Positions 37,693 through 47,373 of a DNA stretch of 64,000 bases are shown in pieces. The notes beneath the pieces are model-generated. The model made no database searches, was not told where the DNA came from, and was given only the letters and a program-made list of their open reading frames with translations. The translations under genes and the position numbers were made by a program. Numbering within the stretch: position 1 is the first letter of the stretch; each line of letters begins with the position of its first letter. This DNA comes from Saccharomonospora sp. CUA-673 (GTDB lineage: Bacteria > Actinomycetota > Actinomycetes > Mycobacteriales > Pseudonocardiaceae): the NCBI RefSeq assembly GCF_001942305.1, contig NZ_MKKE01000005.1:58769-122768 (forward strand). Direction: 5' to 3'.

Positions 37693-39200
37693 TCACCGGA
37701 CGCCGGACATGAGTTTGCGGATGAACGGGGAGAGGGCGGCGATGGTGATGCCGATGGCGATGGTGACCGCGCCGACGGTGCCGAAGTAGGAGCCCTCGCT
37801 CTCCGGGGTGTAGTAGCCGGCGAGCGTGCCCGACAACGCGGTGCCGAGCGAGACGGACAGGTAGTTCAGCGCCACCATCTGCGCGAGGAACGCCTTCGGC
37901 GCCAGCTTCGTCGACAGCGACAGGCCGACCGGCGACAGGAACATCTCCGCCACGGTGAACATGACGAGGATGCCGACGACGGCCAGCAGCGGACTCGTGT
38001 TGCCGGTGCCGCCGGCCATCGGCAGGAAGCACAGGAACGCCACGCCCATCACGCCGGTGCCGATCGCGAACTTCATCGGCGTCGACGGCTGCCGGTCGCC
38101 GAGCCGCGCCCACGCCGCGGCGAACACGGGCGCCAGCAGCAGGATGAACGCGGGGTTGATCAGGTTGACCCAGGTCACCGGCATCTCCCAGCCGAACACC
38201 TCGCGGTTGAGGCGTTCGTCCGAGTACACCTCGAGCACCGTGAACTGCTGCTGGAACAGCGCGAAGAACGCGGCGCTGGCCACGAACATCGGGATGAACG
38301 ACAGCACCCGCCTCCGCTCGATGCCGTTGACCTTCGCGCTGGTCAGCAGCATCACGAACAGCACGAGGGCGGCGGTCGCGACGATCCACACGACGACGTC
38401 GCCGAGGTTCTCGGCGGTGACCAGACCGGTCAGGACGAGCAGCAGGATCACCGCGACGATGCCGGCGAACACGAGCGCCACCAGCGGCCGACGGGAGACG
38501 GGCAGCGGGTTCGGCACGACCCGCGAGGCCGCGCCGAGGTTGGATCGGCCGATCGAGTACTGGATCAGACCGATCGCCATGCCCGCGGCCGCGAGGCCGA
38601 AGCCGACGTGGAAGCCGACCGTGTGCTGGAAGAAGCCGGTCAGCGCGGTGCCGACGAGGGCGCCGAGGTTGACGCCCATGTAGAAGATCGTGAATCCGGC
38701 GTCGCGCCGATCGTCGCCCTCGCCGTAGAGCGTGCCCAGCACCGCGGTCGCGTTGGCCTTGACGCCGCCGCTGCCGAGCGCGACGCACACCAGGCCGACG
38801 CCGATGCCGGCGTAGTCGGGCAGCACGGCCAGCGCGAGGTGGCCGATCATGATCAGCACCGCGCTGTAGAACAGGGTCCGTTCCGGGGCGAGCAGCCGGT
38901 CGGCGATCCAGGCCGCGAGGATCGTCGAGAGGTAGACGAGGCCGCCGTAGGCGCCGACGATGCCGAGCGCCGTGCTCTTGTCCATCCCCAGGCCGCCGTC
39001 GGCGACCGAGTAGTAGAGGTACAGCGGCAGAATGCCGAGCATCCCGTAGAACGAGAAGCGCTCCCACATCTCGACGCCGAAGAGGTTCGCGAGCCGCGGG
39101 GGTGCCCGAAGAACGTCTTCTGGTTCCGCTCGGCTGTCTGCGGGCCGTTCGGCTCGCCGTCAGGATCGGTGTCGACCGGTCCGGTGTGGGTACCCGACAT
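37693..39200 (-). CDS. POT-family proton-dependent oligopeptide transporter (one frameshift)
   Basis: About 502 residues after repair of one missing base near 39095, which joins KTFFGHPRG to LANLFGVEMWERFSFYGM. The E-x-x-E-R-F-x-Y-Y/G-M motif in helix 1 is the proton-coupling signature of POT (DtpT) transporters, and FTIFYMGVNLGALVGTAL is the second family signature. Twelve to fourteen membrane helices are expected. It imports di- and tripeptides driven by the proton gradient. Upstream, at 39201-39405, lies a 200-base divergent promoter region. Confidence 0.9.
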
Positions 39201-39405
39201 GTTCGATCTTGTCCGTTCGTGCGTAGTTCAACCGGGATGTCCGGCTTTTAAGCCCAACAGGCAACAATACTCCACAGGAGCTACGCAACGTAACCGGACA
39301 ACGGATTCCATCACCGCGGTCGGGCAAGCCCGCCCCGAAACCGCCCCGACACCGTGCGTGCGCCCATGCGACCGTTACGTCCATCCACATGGCACGATGA
39401 GGCCC

Positions 39406-39921
39406 GTGAGCAGCCCGAAGCATGAACTCAACGACGGCGGCAACAGCGGAGACTGGGTCCCCTATCTCCCGTTGTCGGAGGAAAGCGCGGCCCAGTCCGC
39501 CGGCGATGCGTCCATCGGTTCGCTGGTCAAGGACGCGACGCAGCACATGTCGACGCTGTTTCGCGCCGAGCTGGAGCTGGCCAAGACCGAGACCGTCGGC
39601 GAGGTCAAGAAGGCGGTCAAGGGCAGCGTCTTCTTCGTGATCGCCGCGGTGATCGCGCTCTACAGCTCGTTCTTCTTCTTTTTCTTCCTCGGCGAACTGC
39701 TGTCGGAGTGGCTCCAGCGGTGGGCCGCGTTCGGCATCGTGTTCCTGCTGATGCTGGTGGTCGCCGGCATCGCGGGCTTCCTCGGCTACCGGAAGTTCAA
39801 GAAGGTGCGCGCGCCGCAGCGCTCGATCGACAGCCTCAAGGAGTCGGCGAACACGCTGAAGCCGAAGCCCAGGACAGAGGACCCGCTCGCGGCGACCACC
39901 GAGTCGCTGCGCCGGTCCTGA
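39406..39921 (+). CDS. Phage holin family III-like membrane protein (Rv3669-like)
   Basis: A 171-residue protein. A helical N-terminal region (SIGSLVKDATQHMSTLFRAELELAKTE) leads to two adjacent membrane helices (VFFVIAAVIALYSSFFFFFFLG and AAFGIVFLLMLVVAGIAGFLGY) and a basic tail. This layout is the actinobacterial holin-like family PF07332; it is not a phage gene here, as it sits in the conserved Rv3669-ephE block. The start is uncertain (GTG at 39406, ATG at 39397). It is followed after 33 bases by the EphE-like gene. Confidence 0.8.
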   Translation: MSSPKHELNDGGNSGDWVPYLPLSEESAAQSAGDASIGSLVKDATQHMSTLFRAELELAKTETVGEVKKAVKGSVFFVIAAVIALYSSFFFFFFLGELLSEWLQRWAAFGIVFLLMLVVAGIAGFLGYRKFKKVRAPQRSIDSLKESANTLKPKPRTEDPLAATTESLRRS

Positions 39922-39954
39922 CGCGCCTGACAACCGAACCGGCACATACCGGAA

Positions 39955-40890
39955 GTGACCCCGCCCGACCCGTCGACCGTCCGAACTCCCGGGCCGTGGA
40001 CGCATCGCGACGTGTCGGCGAACGGCATCCTGCTGCACGTGGCCGAGGCTGGCCAGGGCGAACCCGTGTTGCTGCTGCACGGGTTCGGCGGCCTGTGGTG
40101 GTCGTGGCATCACCAGCTGCGCCACCTTGCCGACGCCGGATACCGCGTGGTGGCCGTCGACCTCCGCGGATACGGCGACTCGGACAAACCGCCGCGCGGT
40201 TACGACGCGTGGACGCTCGCCGGTGACGTCGCCGGGTTGATCCGCGCGCTCGGCGAACGTTCGGCCCACGTCGTCGGCCACGCCTGGGGAGGGCTGCTCG
40301 CCTGGTCGGTGGCCGCGATGCGGCCGCGTGTCGTGCGGTCGGTGAGCGTGCTCGGCGCCGCCCATCCACTGGCCCTGCGCACCGCGGTGAGCCGGGTTCC
40401 GCTGGGCAGGCGCGGCGCGCAGGCCCGCGCGATGCGGCACCTGCTGCGGTTCCAGGTGCCGATGGCGCCCGAGAAGTGGCTGACCGCCGACGACGCGGCC
40501 AACCTCAGCGCCCTGCTGCGGCGCTGGGCCGGGCCGCAGTGGCGCGACACCGACGATTTCGTCGCCACGACCGAGCCGCTGCGCCACGCCATGGGCGTTC
40601 CGGGGGTCGCGCACAGCGCGTTGGAGTACTACCGGTGGGCGTTCCGCGCCCAGTTCCGCGGCGAGGGCAGGCGGTTCCGCAAGGACGTCGACACCCGCGT
40701 GACGATGCCGGTGCTGCAGCTGCACGGCGAGGCCGATCCGTGCGTCCTGCCGGCGACCGCGCGCGATTCGACGCCGTGGCGCGGTCCGCGGTCGCGGTTC
40801 GTGTCGCTGCCCGACGTCGGGCACTTCCCGCATCTCGAGGCGCCCGAGCGCACGTCGGCGGAGCTCGTCGACTTCCTCTCCGGCCTCTGA
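39955..40890 (+). CDS. EphE-like alpha/beta-hydrolase lacking the nucleophile
   Basis: A 311-residue alpha/beta-hydrolase. The oxyanion motif is HGFGGLWWSW, and the nucleophile elbow reads GHAWGG where epoxide hydrolases have GHDWGG, so alanine replaces the Asp nucleophile. The acid and His positions (DPCVLP; VGHFPHLEAPERT) are retained. By position it matches Rv3670 (EphE). Without the nucleophile, covalent catalysis is not possible in the usual way; the protein may be non-catalytic or use another mechanism. The GTG at 39955 directly follows the holin-like gene. Confidence 0.85.
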   Translation: MTPPDPSTVRTPGPWTHRDVSANGILLHVAEAGQGEPVLLLHGFGGLWWSWHHQLRHLADAGYRVVAVDLRGYGDSDKPPRGYDAWTLAGDVAGLIRALGERSAHVVGHAWGGLLAWSVAAMRPRVVRSVSVLGAAHPLALRTAVSRVPLGRRGAQARAMRHLLRFQVPMAPEKWLTADDAANLSALLRRWAGPQWRDTDDFVATTEPLRHAMGVPGVAHSALEYYRWAFRAQFRGEGRRFRKDVDTRVTMPVLQLHGEADPCVLPATARDSTPWRGPRSRFVSLPDVGHFPHLEAPERTSAELVDFLSGL

Positions 40891-40990
40891 CCGGCCCACC
40901 GCCCAAGACCTCTCACACGCGCGTTCCCCCGCGTCCGACAACCCTGCTGACCTGGCATGACCCAGTCGTGTCGCCAATTCACTTGCGTTC

Positions 40991-41032
40991 GTGGTGAACA
41001 CGCATTTACCGTGGTTTACATGCGTTCACCAC
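40991..41032. promoter_or_regulatory. Large dyad overlapping the TetR start codon
   Basis: GTGGTGAACACGCAT (40991-41005) and ATGCGTTCACCAC (41020-41032) form an inverted repeat, with a 2-base bulge, whose right arm covers the ATG. It is a likely autoregulatory operator. Confidence 0.6.
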
Positions 41033-41739
41033 AGGGCGTTCCGGACACCCGGACCCGCATCCTCGAGGCCGCCGTCGACCGGTTCGGCAAGGACGGGTTC
41101 GACGCCTCGCTGCGCGCGATCGCGGCCGACGTCGGGGTGAGCGCGCCGGCGATCCTCAAGCACTTCGACTCCAAGGAGGACCTGCGCCGCGCCTGCGACG
41201 AATACGTCGTTGACGTGACCCAGCTGTACAAGACCGAGGCCATGCGCTCGGCCGATCTGCGGGCCACGTTCCTGACGCAGATGGCGATGCTGGACGAGTT
41301 CCAGCCGCTCATCCGCTACATGGTGCGCAGCCTCATGACCGGCGGCGATGCGGCACGCAACCTCCTGACCGACATGTACGACGAGGCCGAGCGCTGGATG
41401 GCCGAGGGCGTCCGCACCGGGATCATGCTGCCCAGCCGGGACGAACGGGCCCGCGTCAAGCTCACCTTCTCGGTCTCGCTCGGCTGGATGCTCCAGTCCG
41501 TGCTGATGGCCGACAAGGAGCTCGGCGACCTCGACGCGGCCTTCTGGCGGGAGACCACCCACGAGCTGATGCTGCCGGCCCTCGAGCTGTACACCCAAGG
41601 ACTGCTGACCGACAGCACCCTGCTCGACACCTACATGGCCGGCAACGAGCCGCTCAGCGACAGCGACCCGCCCGCAGGCCCCGGCACGGACGCCTCCGAT
41701 ACCGCCAGAACCGCTACCGCCGGTTCCGACAGCGCCTGA
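41020..41739 (+). CDS. TetR-family regulator of an ABC exporter
   Basis: A 239-residue regulator. The ATG at 41020 is used because the family begins near PDTRTRILEAAVDRFGKDGFDASLRAIAADVGVSAPAILKHFDSKEDL, a full TetR helix-turn-helix at residues 8-55. The ligand domain is helical and ends in an Ala/Thr/Asp-rich tail. The two ABC exporter genes follow 99 bases downstream, an arrangement seen for multidrug exporters repressed by TetR proteins. The operator overlapping the start supports autorepression. Confidence 0.88.
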   Translation: MRSPQGVPDTRTRILEAAVDRFGKDGFDASLRAIAADVGVSAPAILKHFDSKEDLRRACDEYVVDVTQLYKTEAMRSADLRATFLTQMAMLDEFQPLIRYMVRSLMTGGDAARNLLTDMYDEAERWMAEGVRTGIMLPSRDERARVKLTFSVSLGWMLQSVLMADKELGDLDAAFWRETTHELMLPALELYTQGLLTDSTLLDTYMAGNEPLSDSDPPAGPGTDASDTARTATAGSDSA

Positions 41740-41838
41740 CCCGGCAAGGCCCGACTCACGGGCAGGCGCACATCCACAGACCACGCGAGACGCCTCGCGA
41801 ACATCACCAGAGACTTCACGTCAGAAAGAAGGTCGACA

Positions 41839-42855
41839 ATGTCGTCCACCGGACCGGCCAGGGGCGAGGCCCCGGCCATCGACATCTCCGGCGTCACCAA
41901 GACCTACGGCAAGGTGACCGCCCTCGACAGCCTCGACCTCGAGGTCGCGCGCGGGGAGGTGCACGGCTTCCTGGGGCCCAACGGCGCCGGGAAGTCCACC
42001 ACGATGCGGATCCTGCTGGGGATCCTGCGCCACGACTCCGGCACCGTGCGCATGCTCGGCGGCGACCCGTGGACGGACGCCGTCGCGCTGCACCGCAGGC
42101 TGGCGTACGTGCCCGGCGACGTCGAGCTGTGGCCCAACCTCACCGGCGGGGAGGCCATCGACCTCTTCGGCCGACTGCGGGGCGGGGTCGACACGGCCAA
42201 GCGCGACGAGCTCATCGAGCGGTTCGACCTCGACCCGCGCAAGAAGGGCCGGACCTACTCCAAGGGCAACCGGCAGAAGGTCGCGCTGATCTCCGCGCTG
42301 GCCTCCGACGTCGACCTGTTGCTGCTCGACGAGCCCACCGCGGGCCTCGACCCGCTGATGGAGGTCGCCTTCCAGGAGTGTGTCCGCGAGGCCAAGGACG
42401 CGGGCGTCACGGTGCTGCTGTCCAGCCACATCCTGGCGCAGGTCGAGATCCTCGCCGACCGGATCTCCATCATCCGCAAGGGCACGGTCGTCGAGTCGGG
42501 CACGTTGCAGGACCTGCGGCACCTGTCCCGGACGACCGTGACCGTGCTGACCGACAAGCCGCTCGGCGAGCTCGCCCGCCGGCAGGGTGTGCACGACCTG
42601 CACTCCGAGGGTCAGCAGACCCGGTTCGAGGTCGACGCCGAGCACCTGCCGGTGATCATGCGCGACCTCGCGGCCCACGACGTGCAGGCCCTGACCGCCA
42701 CGCCGCCGACGCTGGAGCAGCTGCTGCTCCGGCACTACGGCGACGAACTGGGCGGCGCCGCCGGCAACGGCAACGACGGCAGCCACGGTGCCGGTACCAA
42801 CGGTTCCGGCACGCTCGACAAGGCCCGCTCGTCCAGGAACGAGGTCGCATCATGA
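41839..42855 (+). CDS. ABC exporter ATP-binding protein
   Basis: A 338-residue ATPase of the drug-exporter group. Walker A is GPNGAGKST, Walker [15 protein letters not shown] and the H-loop SSHIL. The signature motif is atypical, YSKGNRQKV in place of LSGGQ, as seen in this COG1131 subgroup. The C-terminal domain of about 100 residues ends in a Gly/Asn-rich linker. AGAAAGAAGG lies upstream of the start. The permease gene overlaps its stop by 4 bases. Confidence 0.92.
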   Translation: MSSTGPARGEAPAIDISGVTKTYGKVTALDSLDLEVARGEVHGFLGPNGAGKSTTMRILLGILRHDSGTVRMLGGDPWTDAVALHRRLAYVPGDVELWPNLTGGEAIDLFGRLRGGVDTAKRDELIERFDLDPRKKGRTYSKGNRQKVALISALASDVDLLLLDEPTAGLDPLMEVAFQECVREAKDAGVTVLLSSHILAQVEILADRISIIRKGTVVESGTLQDLRHLSRTTVTVLTDKPLGELARRQGVHDLHSEGQQTRFEVDAEHLPVIMRDLAAHDVQALTATPPTLEQLLLRHYGDELGGAAGNGNDGSHGAGTNGSGTLDKARSSRNEVAS

Positions 42856-44531
42856 CGACCACCACCGAACGCTCCGGTGGCGCCACGGCGCCACCGGAGG
42901 CCACCGCCCGCCAGCACGGCTCGCTGACCGGAACCGGGACCCTGCTGCGCTTCATGCTGCGCCGCGACCGCGTGCGCCTGCCGGTCTGGGTGCTCGCGTT
43001 GACGGCGCTGTGGGCCTACTTCGCCAACGCGATCGCCGCCGTCATGGACGCCGAGAGCCTGGCCGGGATGGCCACGATGGCCGCCAACCCGGTGATGGCG
43101 CTGATCGGCGGGCCCGGTTACGGGTTCGACGACATCACCGTCGCCCGGCTCCTGGCGGGGTTCTACGTCCTGTACCTGATGCTGGGCACCGCGTTCATGT
43201 CGATCACGACGCTGTCCCGGCACACGCGGGTCGAGGAGCAGACCGGACGGGCCGAGCTGGTGCGCGCGAACGTGCTCGGCCGGCACTCCCAGCTCACCGC
43301 GGCGCTGATCATGGCCACCCTGATGAGCCTGCTGGTCGCCGGGTTGACCGCGCTGGTCACGATGGGGTCGACGATCGAGCCGGCACCCGAGGCGGGACCG
43401 TCGCTGCTCATCGGCGCCGGCATCGGCGCGGCGGGTCTGGCGTTCGCCGGCATCGGCGCGATCACCACGCAGCTGTCGGCGTTCTCGCGCGCCGGGTCCG
43501 GCATCGCCGGTGCGGTGCTCGGGGCGGCGTTCGTCCTCCGCGGCATCGGCGACATGTCGACCGCGCAGGACGGCGGTCTCAGCTGGCTGTCCTGGCTCTC
43601 CCCGCTGGGGTGGTCACAGCAGACGGCGCCGTTCACGCTGGACCGCTGGTGGCCGCTGCTGTTGTCGGTCGCGCTCGCCGTCGCCGGCGCCGCGGTCGGC
43701 TACGCCCTGCAGGCGCGGCGGGACCTCGCCGCAGGCGTCCTGCCGGACCGGCTCGGCGCGGCACGTGCGGCCACGTGGCTGAGCAGCCCACTCGCGCTGG
43801 CGTACCGGCTGCAGCGTCCGTCGATCATCGGCTGGTCCGTGGCCATGGTGCTCGCCGGCCTCACCTTCGGTGCCTTCGCCGAGCCCATGCGCGAGGGCGC
43901 GGCGGACATGCCCGAGGAGATCGTCTCCATCATGGGCGGGGCCGACGGCCTCCTCGAGGGCTACCTGGGCTTCATGGGCATCTACTTCGCCCTGATCATC
44001 GCCGCGTACGTGATCGTGTCCGTGCAGTCGCTGCGCGGCGAGGAACAGGGCGTGCGCGCCGAACCGGTCCTCGCCACGGCCGTGAGCCGCACGTCCTGGC
44101 TGGGTTCGTGGACCGTGGTCACCGCGGCCGGCGCGCTGTGGTTGCTCGTGCTCGCCGGCATCGCCCAGGGGCTCGGTGCGGTGATCGGCACCGGCGACTG
44201 GAGCCTGCTCGGCCCGGTCGTCCTCGGGAACGCGGTGCACGTCGCCGCGGCGTGGCTCTTCCTCGGCCTGGCGATCGCCCTGTACGGACTCGCGCCGCGC
44301 CTCGTCGGGCTCGTGTGGATCGTGTTCGTCTACGGCACGGTGCTGAGCCTGTTCGGCGAGATGCTGGAGTTCGACCAGGCGATCCTGGACACCTCGCCGT
44401 TCCAGCACGTCGGCCAGCACCCGGCCGAGGACGTCGCGTGGCTCGCGGTGGGCATCCTGACCGGCATCGGCGCCTTGCTCGTCGCCGCGGGAGCCGCCGC
44501 GTTCCGCCGCCGGGACCTCACCACCGCCTGA
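42852..44531 (+). CDS. ABC-2 exporter permease (polyketide/drug exporter type)
   Basis: A 559-residue membrane protein with about twelve hydrophobic segments in two homologous halves ([46 protein letters not shown]). The double-length layout is that of COG3559 exporters of polyketide antibiotics. The ATG overlaps the ATPase stop (ATGA), so the pair is translated together. The TetR protein upstream probably controls both. The natural substrate is unknown. Confidence 0.88.
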   Translation: MTTTTERSGGATAPPEATARQHGSLTGTGTLLRFMLRRDRVRLPVWVLALTALWAYFANAIAAVMDAESLAGMATMAANPVMALIGGPGYGFDDITVARLLAGFYVLYLMLGTAFMSITTLSRHTRVEEQTGRAELVRANVLGRHSQLTAALIMATLMSLLVAGLTALVTMGSTIEPAPEAGPSLLIGAGIGAAGLAFAGIGAITTQLSAFSRAGSGIAGAVLGAAFVLRGIGDMSTAQDGGLSWLSWLSPLGWSQQTAPFTLDRWWPLLLSVALAVAGAAVGYALQARRDLAAGVLPDRLGAARAATWLSSPLALAYRLQRPSIIGWSVAMVLAGLTFGAFAEPMREGAADMPEEIVSIMGGADGLLEGYLGFMGIYFALIIAAYVIVSVQSLRGEEQGVRAEPVLATAVSRTSWLGSWTVVTAAGALWLLVLAGIAQGLGAVIGTGDWSLLGPVVLGNAVHVAAAWLFLGLAIALYGLAPRLVGLVWIVFVYGTVLSLFGEMLEFDQAILDTSPFQHVGQHPAEDVAWLAVGILTGIGALLVAAGAAAFRRRDLTTA

Positions 44532-44552
44532 GCAGACACCGCCTGAGCAGAC
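44523..44552 (+). repeat. 15-bp tandem duplication across the permease stop codon
   Basis: ACCGCCTGAGCAGAC occurs twice in tandem, each copy containing the TGA stop. It resembles the duplication at the murQ end. Confidence 0.85.
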
Positions 44553-44556
44553 GCCG

Positions 44557-44591
44557 CCGCGCCGGGCCCCGCCACCGGGGTCACGGCGCGG
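44557..44591. terminator. Hairpin between convergent permease and hydrolase genes
   Basis: CCGCGCCG/CGGCGCGG enclose a smaller CCCC/GGGG stem. It overlaps the end of the hydrolase coding region and could serve both genes. Confidence 0.55.
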
Positions 44592-45441
44592 CGGTGTCGG
44601 CGGCGCCGGTGCCGGTCGGGTCGGCGAGGAAGTCGAGCAGGAGGCGGTGGAACACCTCCGGGTTGTCCTGATGGGCCTGGTGGCCGGCGTCGGGGATGAC
44701 CTCGGAGCGCGCGTCGGGGTCGCGCGCGACCCAGTGCGCCGCCGTCAGCGCGGTCAGCCGGCCGGCGCCGCTGGTGTCCCGCTCGCCGCGCGTGATGAGC
44801 TGCCGGACGGTGATGCGGCGTCCGCCGAGGCCGCGGCCCGCGTCACGGGAGGCCTCGACGAGCCACCGGAAGTCGTCCTTGGTCACCCGGTCGACGACGG
44901 ACCGCACGTAGTCACGCGCCTCCGGCGTGACGGCCGTACCCGTGACCAGCCGGCTACGGATCAGCGACGTCGGTAGCAGCCCGGTGACCAGCCCCGAGAC
45001 GCGCCACAGCATCGCGGCACGCCTGCGGAGCCGGTCGTCGTCCGGATTGATGCACGGCGCGCCGATCGTGACGAGTCGCGCGACGCGTTCCGGTGCGGTC
45101 AAGGCGACGTGCTGGGCGATCATGCCGCCGAGGGGCTGTCCGACGAGGACGGCCGGTGCGGTGTGGCCGGTCGCCTCGAGCACGGCGAGCAGGTCCGCGC
45201 TCAGCTCCGCGACCGACGGCCGGTGCGGTCCGCGGGCGCCCGACTCGCCGTGTCCCCGCAGATCCCACGTCAGCACCGGATGACCCGCTCCGACGAGCGG
45301 TCCGATCTGGCCGTCGAACATGTGCCGGTCCAGGAAACCGCCGTGGACGAACGCGACCAGGGGGCCGGCCCCGGCGCCGTGGAGGTAGGCCTGCAGCGCC
45401 ACGCCGCCGCGGGTCACGGTCAGCGGATCACCTGTCGTCAT
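44581..45441 (-). CDS. Alpha/beta-hydrolase with proline at the nucleophile position
   Basis: A 286-residue protein of the alpha/beta-hydrolase fold. HGGFLDRHMF is the oxyanion region, TWDLRGHGESG a typical strand-4 motif, and IPDAGHQAHQDNPEVFH holds the His. The nucleophile elbow reads GQPLGG, where GxSxGG is expected, so Pro (CCC) replaces Ser (TCC), a one-base difference. The catalytic serine is therefore absent unless this base is an error. It follows marP by 37 bases on the same strand and may be read through from the nth-marP operon. Related actinomycete genes are annotated simply as alpha/beta-hydrolases. Confidence 0.82.
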   Translation of the reverse strand: MTTGDPLTVTRGGVALQAYLHGAGAGPLVAFVHGGFLDRHMFDGQIGPLVGAGHPVLTWDLRGHGESGARGPHRPSVAELSADLLAVLEATGHTAPAVLVGQPLGGMIAQHVALTAPERVARLVTIGAPCINPDDDRLRRRAAMLWRVSGLVTGLLPTSLIRSRLVTGTAVTPEARDYVRSVVDRVTKDDFRWLVEASRDAGRGLGGRRITVRQLITRGERDTSGAGRLTALTAAHWVARDPDARSEVIPDAGHQAHQDNPEVFHRLLLDFLADPTGTGAADTAAP

Positions 45442-45478
45442 CGACGCATTCTCCTCGCCCGCGCGAGGGATGACCAGT

Positions 45479-46669
45479 TCAGGACGTGCAGGGGCCGGTG
45501 CTGACCTCGCCGCTGTATGCCGGCGCACGCTCGTACTCCTCACGCACCTCGTCGGCGGTGAGGATGAAGCCGGTGTCCGGGTCCTCGACCGACGCGCCGA
45601 ACACGACGCCGATGACATTGCCCTCGCGGTCGATCATCGGCCCGCCGGAGTTACCGCTGCGGACCTGGCCGCGCACGGTGAACACGTCGCGCACCACGGT
45701 GTTGGCGTCGTAGATGTCGGGGCCCTGCAGGTTGATCCGCTGCCGGATGCGCAACGACGACGCGGTGTACGGGCCGTCGAGCGGATAGCCGAGCGCGATG
45801 GCGTCGTCACCCTCCACGGCGGACTGCTCGCGCAGGTCCATCGTCGGCGCCTCGAGCCCCGGCACCGAGAGGACGGCGAGGTCGGTACCCGGGTCGTAGT
45901 GCACGACCGTGGAGTCGATCCGGCCCTGCGGCGTCTCGACGGCCACCTGGTCGGTGCCGGCGACGACGTGCGCGTTGGTCATCACGCGGTCGGGCGCGAC
46001 GACGAAACCGCTGCCCTCGAGGGAGCGGGCGCACGTCGAGGCGACGCCGCGGATCTTGAGCACGCTCGGCTGCGCCTCGCGCACCACCTGGCTGGCCGGC
46101 AGGTTCTCGTCCGGCGGCGAGATCTCCCGCACCGGAGCCTGCTGGAACGGATCCACAATGGATGGGAATCCGGAGGCGTCGAGAAGTTGCCGCAGCTCGC
46201 CGGGCAGTCCCTGCGCGGCGTCGGGCATCAGGTTGTTGACGCCGCCGAGCACGGACGAGTCGTTGATCGCCCTGGCCAGTCCGGGCATCGCGGCGACGCT
46301 CGTCAACGGCAGCGCGATCAGCCACGCCACGACGAACACCACGACACCCTGGACGATCGCCCCCAACGTGCTGTCCACACTGGACAACTTGGGTGAACGC
46401 ACCCGGTTCTTGAGCTGACTGCCCGCCAACACACCCAGGGTTTCGCCGAGTGCCACGAGGAACACCACGGTGCCCACGGCGATCGCCACCCGCGCGGCCG
46501 GCTCGTCGAACGAGTCCACCAACATCGGCGCGAGCTCGATACCCAGCAACGCGCCGGCCACGACACCGAGGAATGCGGGCAGCGCGACGAGAACTCCCTG
46601 CCGGGCGCCCGACACCGCTGCAAGCAGTGCCAGCACGACCACCAGCACGTCGACCCAGTTCACCGTCAC
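45479..46669 (-). CDS. marP: Membrane-anchored periplasmic serine protease, MarP-like
   Basis: A 396-residue protein. The GTG at 46669 overlaps the Nudix stop (GTGA). Residues 1-155 form four membrane helices of the CvpA type, and residues about 190-390 a chymotrypsin-like protease with His in MTNAHVVAG, Asp in DPGTDLAVLSV and Ser in VRSGNSGGPMI. A Cys near STCARSLEGSG and one at the end (GPCTS) may form the regulatory disulfide. In M. tuberculosis, MarP (Rv3671c) protects against acid and processes a peptidoglycan hydrolase. Confidence 0.93.
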   Translation of the reverse strand: MTVNWVDVLVVVLALLAAVSGARQGVLVALPAFLGVVAGALLGIELAPMLVDSFDEPAARVAIAVGTVVFLVALGETLGVLAGSQLKNRVRSPKLSSVDSTLGAIVQGVVVFVVAWLIALPLTSVAAMPGLARAINDSSVLGGVNNLMPDAAQGLPGELRQLLDASGFPSIVDPFQQAPVREISPPDENLPASQVVREAQPSVLKIRGVASTCARSLEGSGFVVAPDRVMTNAHVVAGTDQVAVETPQGRIDSTVVHYDPGTDLAVLSVPGLEAPTMDLREQSAVEGDDAIALGYPLDGPYTASSLRIRQRINLQGPDIYDANTVVRDVFTVRGQVRSGNSGGPMIDREGNVIGVVFGASVEDPDTGFILTADEVREEYERAPAYSGEVSTGPCTS

Positions 46670-47373
46670 TCCCGGCTCGTTCCACGCTCCATGTGCCGCG
46701 CCCACGCTACGTCAAGGTCTCGCACGTCCTTGTCATCCCATGGGCGTTCCCAACCACCGAGTCGGAGTAATGCGGACAAGACGCCCGCCGTGAACCCCCA
46801 CACGAACAGCTCACCGACCGTGAACGCCGGGCCCTTGAATCGGCCGTCCGGGCTGCGCACCAGGAAGCGGTTGGCGGGATCGGCGAGCTCGGCGACGGGC
46901 ACGCGTGCCACGGCGGCCGTCTCACCCGGATCGACCGCGTGCACCGGCGACGGCTCCGCCCAGTGGGCCAGCACCGGCGTCACCGCGAACCGCGACACCG
47001 GGATGTACAGCCGCGGCAGCAACGCCACGGGCCGGATCCCCGACACCTCGACGCCGGTCTCCTCCTCCGCCTCGCGCAGGGCCGTGCCGATCGGGCCGTC
47101 GTCACCCTCCTCGGCGCCGCCGCCGGGAAACGCGACCTGACCCGCGTGCGAGCCGAGCGTGTCGGCGCGGCGCAGCAACAGCACGTCCGGGCCGTGGTCG
47201 GCGTGCTCGCCGAACAGCACCAGCACGGACGCGGCGCGCGGGTCCTCGCCGTCCGGGACGGTCAGCCGGGTGAACGCGGCGGCCTCGGTGCCGGCGGTCG
47301 CCTCGACGAGCCCGGCCAGCCAGGTCGGCACGTCCGCCGGGTCGACGAGCGGTCCCGTGGTCTCCAGCGTCAT
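46666..47373 (-). CDS. CoA pyrophosphatase-type Nudix hydrolase
   Basis: A 235-residue Nudix enzyme. The Nudix box is GGGAEEGDDGPIGTALREAEEETGV, preceded by LLLRRADTLGSHAGQVAFPGG, the UPF0035/NUDT7-like signature of CoA-type substrates. It would hydrolyse CoA or related nucleotides. It starts by overlapping the thioredoxin gene stop and ends by overlapping the marP start. It is the Rv3672c-like gene. Confidence 0.9.
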   Translation of the reverse strand: MTLETTGPLVDPADVPTWLAGLVEATAGTEAAAFTRLTVPDGEDPRAASVLVLFGEHADHGPDVLLLRRADTLGSHAGQVAFPGGGAEEGDDGPIGTALREAEEETGVEVSGIRPVALLPRLYIPVSRFAVTPVLAHWAEPSPVHAVDPGETAAVARVPVAELADPANRFLVRSPDGRFKGPAFTVGELFVWGFTAGVLSALLRLGGWERPWDDKDVRDLDVAWARHMERGTSRE

